DNA of 64,000 nucleotides from Plasmodium coatneyi (Eukaryota > Apicomplexa > Aconoidasida > Haemosporida > Plasmodiidae): assembly GCF_001680005.1 (NCBI RefSeq), contig NC_033563.1, positions 1,860,001 through 1,924,000 of the forward strand, read 5' to 3'. Within the stretch, counting starts at the first letter, position 1, and the number at the start of each line of letters is the position of its first letter. Shown here piece after piece: positions 57,393 through 64,000 of this stretch. The translations under genes and the position numbers were made by a program. Below the pieces are notes generated by a model. That model saw only the letters and a program-made list of their open reading frames with translations. It ran no database searches and was not told the DNA's origin.

Positions 57393-60300
57393 AACATCGT
57401 CTTTTTTTCGTTTCCTTATTAAACTTTATATATTCTATATATTTTCAACTTCTTTTTACTTTTTTCCTTTACCCCTTTTTTACTCAATTTTTTCTATATG
57501 TTTTATTTGTTTTTAAGGTGTAAAAAGTAAATAATTTATGTACCTTTTTTGGTGATCTATATATATTATTTTACACCAAAAAGGGGGGGGGGGTTCTATT
57601 CTCTTTTTCATTGGGATCTAAATTGAATGTTCTAACGTTCAATTTATTCCTTTAAAATTTGTTGCATAAAATACTTTAAAAATTAAAAAAGAGCAAAGAA
57701 AAAAAAAATGTATAATATGAATTGCAAGTGTGTTTGAAAAATGCTATTGCATATTTTTTGTAAGAATTTCTTCAAAGAATATAATAGCATTACTGGCATG
57801 ACACAATTGTATATTTTTCCCATTTTTTATGCTTTTTTTTTTTTTTCTTAATTAATATTTTATAATTTTCCCATATTGTATAACATTTGTCTAAGAAGCT
57901 CCACATTTAATTTAATTGAAAAAATGAATATATATTAATTAATTCTAAATCATATTAAAATCAGAATTTATTTAATTGTGTCTATTTTTTCAATTAATGC
58001 ACACAGAGCAAAACTACTTAAGGCACATTTCACGTATTATAATGCTACATGTAAGCAACGTATTAATAAAAGGTTGTGCAAAAGCGGGGGCTGTGCGCGC
58101 GCAATATTTTGTACCAATAACATATTTGCAACTCAATACTACGTTGAGCGGGTCTTAAAAAACTTCAAATAAATGTACATTTATTTAGGACAAAATGTTA
58201 TTATTAAGAGTACCGCAGCGTTTCCTCAAAGACGAACTTATGCTTCGTTTCGTTTTTTTTTAACGAATTTTATATTCCACACCTTATGCATTACAAAGGA
58301 AAAGTTACATAAAAAAAAATCACCTTCTTTTGAGGAAATCTATGCAAGGCGTGTTCGCAGTGTAGCATTATTGAAAGGGTTGGAATTTGGAACTGCTTGC
58401 GTTGCGTAAAAGTTGTAGTGAGGAGGAATGCACTTTAATAATATCTCATCTAAAAGAACTCCGCAATTTGTTTTATACAAACCGCCTACTGAGCCAGTGA
58501 ACGTTTATAAAAAATTGATATGTCAACTCTGTAAGGCAATTTTATTGTCACGTCGGATATGTTAGCATGGGTGCAGTTGCCGCGAATTGAAGAGTGTACA
58601 TTCCCGCATGGCCATTTCGACGGTACAAAATTTTTTTCGAGCGCCTATGTTTATACATATATACATGGATACATACATATACACACATTCGAGCGAAGCC
58701 CTTTGACGCGGAAATAAAAAAAAAAGTAACAAATAAAGCTTTATTTTCTCTTTTATTAGAACGTGATTACTAGTGCAAACTTATCCCCCAGTTTGTAATT
58801 TCTCCAAATAACTGTGACATATTTTAGAAGATAAAGGAGGCGTTTGTTGCTCACCTGTGTAATTGCGGTGAATGGGAGGGTAAGCAGCGACCGAGGGTTA
58901 CTTCAACTCGGCGAAAAGACATTATGCACTTGGGAGAGATAAAATGCTAGCAGAAAATATTTGAGAGGTCCCAAAAAATATGGGATTAATTTCGAGATAT
59001 TCATTATGTGAACAGAGGTATGAATTAAGAAGAACACGACAAAACACCACAGCATTAAAAGGAACAGACCTGCAAAAGAAAAAAAAAAAAAAAAAAAAAA
59101 AAGAGGCGACGAAATATAAGATGTACGAATCTGCATAAGAGCGGATACATAAAATTCTACCATATGAGAAAAAAAATGAAATAACCAAGCGGAATAAACA
59201 CTATCATTTTATGAGCAAATATAGAAAAGCTATCAGCATATTAATCTGCGCGAATGGGAAAAGGGTCTTTTGATCAAATGAGCATTTTCTGAGGACACAG
59301 TTTATGAATTCGCACTAAATGGAGATCACAACGAGCACGATTCCTTCCATTACTAAGGGTGTCAATAAATGAAATTAACAGTAGGTAATTTTACGGCTCA
59401 TAAATATGACGAAGGAGAAAAGGTTTTTTTGCAAAAGGTTTATGTGCGTAAGAATAAACGCACAGATTAAGAAAAAGAAAAGAAAAAATTATCCCTCTAA
59501 AAGAAGGAACATTCATTATTCCCCTTTTTTACCTTCTTCGTTATTCTTTACAGAAATAGTTTTTCACGAATTTGTTAAATTGCTTAATAGCATTCTTTTA
59601 GAACGAACACGTTCCATAAGATGAGGAAAATCACGTGCATGTGTTCAAACTATAGGAATGTGTGTTACATATTCGGATATAGAATTTGTTTAAAAGGTGA
59701 TTGTAACTACATATGTTAGGAAAAAAGAAAAGACATGCTTCGACATGGCGGACAGCGGATTTTATCCATCTAACGCATATGCGCACATATAGTTACATAT
59801 ATATATAGACGATGCACAATGTACTGTCTTTTCACTAACCCATTTCAGCCCCTTCGTGCCATAAAATAACACTGAGAAAAGGGGTAATTTAAATGTTTAG
59901 ATTTTGAAATTTTGCTTTAATTGGAAGGATAATATACGTCGTAAAGAATGTTTTAATTTAACATAATAGAATATTAAAATAATATAATATATTTTTGTTC
60001 TTACTACTATATTCCGTATGTTACTATACCCCAGCATGTGCATAAAAATGGCCAAGTAAAGGAACAGTGCAGTATTTCTGAGGAAATATAGAATGAGCAT
60101 TATTATTTTAACACAATTGTGTTATGAATGATAATAGATAAAATGAATATGAGGGTCTTTGCATGATATCCTTTCTAAAACTTGTTCCTTCCGATCAGCA
60201 AGTATTTAGGAGTAAAAAAGTAAATTATGAACTTTTTTCAATAGATGATAAGAAAGAAAAAAAAATCAATTGTGAACAAGAGAAGAAAAATAAGTATAAG

Positions 60301-61548
60301 ATTTTTCGCATTCCTATTAGCCATCAACCCATCAACCATTTTAAATTTCCAGTGTATCCTATTGAGCAATGTAATTTTCTTTGGCGTTGATCATTGCATG
60401 AGGGACTATAGATATGATGATACAATTTTCACCCTAAATTAATTGTTTCTTTTAACATATTTTGAGCTAATATGATTTTATGAATTTTTTTAATTGTTAG
60501 CTTCACTTTTTTTCGATGCAAAAGTTGTTAATCATTGAATTATTTTCCATTTCGGAAAAAATATAAATAGGTCAATTTTTTTTATTATAAATTTTCATTA
60601 GGAATATTCTTTTTTTCCTTTATAGATTCTTTATGGAAAACATTTTTTAAAGTTGCATATATATTTATTATATGCGAACATTTACATGTTATAGTCTTAT
60701 ACAGTAATATTATTATATGTAAAATAAACGCCTTGGAAATTCCAGCGCATTTCATTCAAAAGTAGCGAAATAATTTTTCTGCTGAAAAAAACGCTCTTTC
60801 TTTAGCTTCTCTTAAGATATGAAGAGAACTGTTAGAAAAATAATTTATTGATGACATTGAATTTATCCGTTTCCATTTTTTTTTGTAAGGCTTTAATAAA
60901 AATAATACGGTATATACTATACTTTTCAATTCTTTACCCAATAAAACGTCTAACAGCAGAAAGAAATTTAATTCATTATTTGTGTTTTTTTTTATTATGT
61001 TGCTTTTTGGTGATACATGATTAAACTTGATAAGGGGGGGGATTTATTTTGCGCATTGTTAAGATGTACCGTCTATATTGCTATTTTTGTTTTTTCGTGA
61101 AGCATATGTACACATGTCGCGGTAGTATATATGGTTGAAAGGCTTGGCCTGTTTTATACTTAAAATAATCGCGTCATTTTTTTAAGTACCTTAAAAATAG
61201 TTTATTTGTGCATCCAAATAAGCTATATTTACAAAGGAGATACGTGGAAAGCACGATCGCTTTGCATATTTTTTCATTGTATTATTAAGCCATACATGTA
61301 ATAATAATTTTGAGTGAGAATTTTTTTTTGAGCATAATTTTCTGGAGTAATATATGTAGGAAGTACTTATTGGGTAGTCATTATTCCTATGGAACATTTG
61401 TCAATTTTTTGAACTGCATAATCGTTTTAGAATGTGCTTCTAGTTTTAGACAGAAATATAAAATGCTCAAAAATAATAATGACTGCATCAATTTATCGCA
61501 CTGTATGAGAATCATACGAGTATACTTAAGAGATTTAGCGCTACAATT
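57393..61548. other. 4.2 kb intergenic before the repeat-rich exported gene
   Basis: AT-rich, with G run 57583-57593, A run 59069-59102 and several T runs. Short frames at 57978, 59406, 60163 and 61310 were examined; none has a leader exon, PEXEL or known motif. It must contain the promoter of the gene at 61549. Confidence 0.35.
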
Positions 61549-64000
61549 ATGAATGTCTCAAGGAAGCCTTACAAAAATGAAAAAATTATTTTCCTATGGC
61601 TTAAAAATGTTTTTATACTAACGCTGTGTTTTTGGACATGGCAATATTACAAGAATGTAATTTATACATTAGAATCCTATTTTTCTGTTCCTTTTTTGTA
61701 GAAAAGTTATCTTAATGTGTATGTTTGTCTATATCATAGCGGAGAAATAAATGTCTTAATAAAGTATTCTTTCCTTTCACTTCTTTTTCATTTTTTTCAG
61801 TCCACCTGTGATAAACACTTTGGCAGGGAAGGAAGTGTAGAGGGGGCAACAGACCCCAGCAATAGTAGAATATTAAAATCAGTTGACCAAATCCATGGCA
61901 CACCATTTGTAGGATTAAAGGAATGGACAAAAGATGAAAATAGCAATTTCGATTTAGGGCATAAATCAGTGCCTGCTGATAATTCTAAATTGGAAGGTAA
62001 GAAAGGGAAATGTGAGAACACAGAATTAGAAATAAAAATAGACAGTTCCGATGAATCCAATGCAACACACGGAATTCAGAATATTATCAGTGAGGAGTTA
62101 GAAAAGACGGTTATGAACGGTGAAGAATCTGAATTGACAGTTGAACCCAAGAATTGTAAAAAATTTTATTTAGAGGAAAGTTGTAGAACGAGTAATAATG
62201 CACCTAGGACATATTTTGCCGGGAAGAGGAGAATATTAGCTGACGGTGGAGTTAAATGTGGACCACATATTCCACAAGGAAGGAATCATGTACCGCCTTA
62301 TAATAATGAATACCATCCACAGCATGTCGGAGGAGGTAATAGTAGAGGTGTGTATCCAAATAATTATGGGCCAAACGTTATAGTGCAGAGAAATGCTCCT
62401 GGTCCGGGGGGAGCCTATGATAATCAATTTAATGGCGTAGCGAAAGTATTATCAGATTGTAAGGACACATGGGGATCACAGTTCCAGGGAGTAAAAAAGT
62501 TTCTTACAGATTATACACCACTTGGAGAGTTACCATTACTTGGAGTGAAGAAAATTATATCGGATTGCAAAGATTTGGGAGAGTTACCATTACTTGGAGT
62601 GAAGAAAATTATATCGGATTGCAAAGATTTGGGAGAGTTACCATTACTTGGAGTGAAGAAGATTATATCAGATTGTGTGGATGTTTGTGAATCTCAGGTT
62701 AACGGCGTGAAACAGTTTTTAACAGATGGTATGGACAATCACGGTCCTCAATTAGTTCAAAATGGAAGAAACCGTCCTCATCACAATGGCTACTACGGAA
62801 ATCAGCACACAGGAGGAAGAGCAGGACCACCAACAGGAGCAGGAGGAAGAAGTGAACCACATTATAGTGGTAATCACCAATATCGAAATGCAGGAGATGG
62901 ACCGAATCGGTCACATTACAAGGACTCTTATGCAGAACACTATGGAAATCTAGGGGGAAGTGCGCCTCATTCTAATGAACACAAGAATTCGCATTATGGA
63001 GAGGGGAATAAAGGCCAGTCTTATAATAATAAACCTTACGATGAACAGCACTACGCAGGAGGAAATGTAGCCCAATATGATAATAGTTACGAATCGCATT
63101 ACACAGGTGGGGACGCCGACCAACCCAGTAATAGTGGCTATTACAGTGAACAGCACTACTCAGGAGGAAATGTACCCGAATATGACAATAGCTACGAATC
63201 GCAATATACAGGTGGGGACAGCAACGAACCCAGTAATAGTGGCTATTACAGTGAACAGCACTACTCAGGAGGAAATGTACCCGAATATGACAATAGCTAC
63301 GAATCGCAATATACAGGTGGGGACGGCAACGAAACCAGTAATAGTGGCTATTACAGTGAACAGGACTACTCAGGAGGAAATGTACCCCAATATGACAATA
63401 GCTACGAATCGCAGTATACAGGTGGGGAGACCAATCATCCCAATAATAATGGCTATTACAGTGAACAGTACTACTCAGGAGGAAATGAAACCCAATATGA
63501 TAATACCTACGAATCGCAGTATACAGGTGAGGACGCCAACCAACCCGGTAGTAACGGCTATTACAATCAACAGTACTACGCAGGAGGAAATGTACCCCAA
63601 TATGATAATAGCTACGAATCGCATTACACAGGTGGGGACGCCAACCAATCCGGTAGTAACGGCTATTACAGTGAACAGCACTACGCAGGAGGAAATGTAG
63701 CCCAATATGACAATAGCTACGAATCGCAGTATACAGATGGGGACGCCAACCAATCCGGTAGTAACGGCTATTACAATCAACAGTACTACTCAGGAGGAAA
63801 TGTAGCCCAATATGACAATAGCTACGAATCACAGTATACAGGTGGGGACGGCAAGGAACCCAGTAATAATGGCTATTACGAAGCCCCATATGCTGGTGAA
63901 GAGGCAAATGCAACACATTATGAGGGCACTGCTGGATCGGACCATGAACAGACGGAACAGAGCACATGTGGATATACTCAGAATTATGACCCCGAACAGG
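61549..64000 (+). CDS. exported repeat-rich protein, 3' end beyond window
   Basis: Two exons, phase 0: 61549-61656 and 61801 to the right edge, still open (769 codons seen). Exon 1 (36 aa) has a recessed hydrophobic core (KIIFLWLKNVFILTLCFWTW). At residue 59, 23 into exon 2, stands RILKS, a relaxed form at exactly the PEXEL position of the neighbours. A canonical RILAD comes at about residue 180. A Cys-bearing part follows, then three tandem copies of an 18-residue unit (DCKDLGELPLLGVKKIIS, 54 nt, near 62515-62675), then a Gly/His/Asn-rich stretch. From about 63070 there are eight or nine copies of a 35-residue Tyr/Gly/Ser/Asn repeat (105 nt; core YDNSYESQYTGGD and GYYSEQHYSGGN). Such proteins often bind the red-cell skeleton or knob-like structures, but no role is shown. 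The name is left open. Confidence 0.86.
62515..62680 (+). repeat. 54-nt coding tandem repeat, 3 copies
   Basis: The unit codes DCKDLGELPLLGVKKIIS. Copies two and three are nearly identical at the base level, so the expansion is recent. The flanking sequence has related, older forms (VKKFLTDYTP, VNGVKQFLTDG), which suggests that the whole segment grew from one helical motif. Confidence 0.93.
63070..63900 (+). repeat. 105-nt coding tandem repeat, 8-9 copies
   Basis: The repeat start tatga(t/c)aata recurs at 63076, 63181, 63286, 63391, 63496, 63601, 63706 and 63811, exactly 105 nt apart. The unit codes 35 residues. Variation falls at a few places (H/Q/D before the second Tyr, A/S/N/D around GGD, Q/E/P before YDN), while the Tyr and Gly pattern is kept. 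Confidence 0.95.

Noticed and set aside
62972..63967. 331-codon minus-strand frame with His/Tyr/Ser repeats
   Set aside because: It is the complement of the 105-nt coding repeat; the plus frame is continuous with a proper exon 1, leader and intron.
1..64000. CRISPR array, bacterial operons, ribosome-binding sites
   Set aside because: The window is eukaryotic: spliced genes, rRNA expansion segments and telomere-type repeats. No spaced direct repeats of CRISPR form exist.

Overview
The window is nuclear DNA of a malaria parasite of the macaque group, most likely Plasmodium knowlesi or P. coatneyi. The reasons are many short phase-0 introns, long A/T homopolymers, KIR-type (pir) and SICAvar sequences side by side, PEXEL-bearing two-exon exported genes, and CCCTAAA/CCCTGAA telomere-type repeats inside the chromosome. 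SICAvar together with KIR is characteristic of these two species; I cannot separate them from the sequence alone.

Layout. 1-16 kb is the inner, conserved part. It holds a long coiled-coil protein (minus, cut by the left edge), a 520-residue protein with a signal/transit-like leader (minus), a three-exon protein with an ERV/ALR-like core and an N-myristoylation motif (plus), a six-exon transformer-2-like splicing factor (minus), and a GPI-anchored EGF-domain surface protein (minus). 19-24.9 kb is a ribosomal RNA unit with 5.8S and 28S but no visible 18S. The 28S is eroded at positions that are nearly invariant in eukaryotes and carries AT-rich insertions. 27.5-29.8 kb is a tryptophan-rich antigen (minus).

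34-43.6 kb is a tandem family of three related exported-protein genes (plus), each with a hydrophobic exon 1, a PEXEL motif, a shared module of about 40 residues, a variable linker and a hydrophobic C-terminus. 44.3-46.2 kb is a broken SICAvar 3' end (minus) preceded by a 29-nt minisatellite and a degenerate telomere-repeat array. 47.4-48.8 kb is a KIR gene (plus) whose first exon I could not place with confidence. 50.3-50.6 kb has a SICAvar ectodomain-like relic. Three more two-exon exported genes follow at 52.4, 55.9 and 61.5 kb (plus). The last has tandem 35-residue repeats and runs off the right edge.

How it fits together. The left third is housekeeping or conserved genes. From about 27 kb on, the window is a host-interaction zone: exported proteins that remodel the red cell, variant surface antigens (KIR, SICAvar) and a tryptophan-rich antigen. 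Relic SICAvar pieces, a duplicated SICAvar 3' flank and telomere-type repeats in both orientations suggest this zone was built by ectopic recombination. The most interesting points are the orphan, degenerate 5.8S-28S unit, the internal telomere repeats (one short tract of which appears to encode a protein C-terminus), the three-gene family, and the degenerate myristoylated ERV-like protein.
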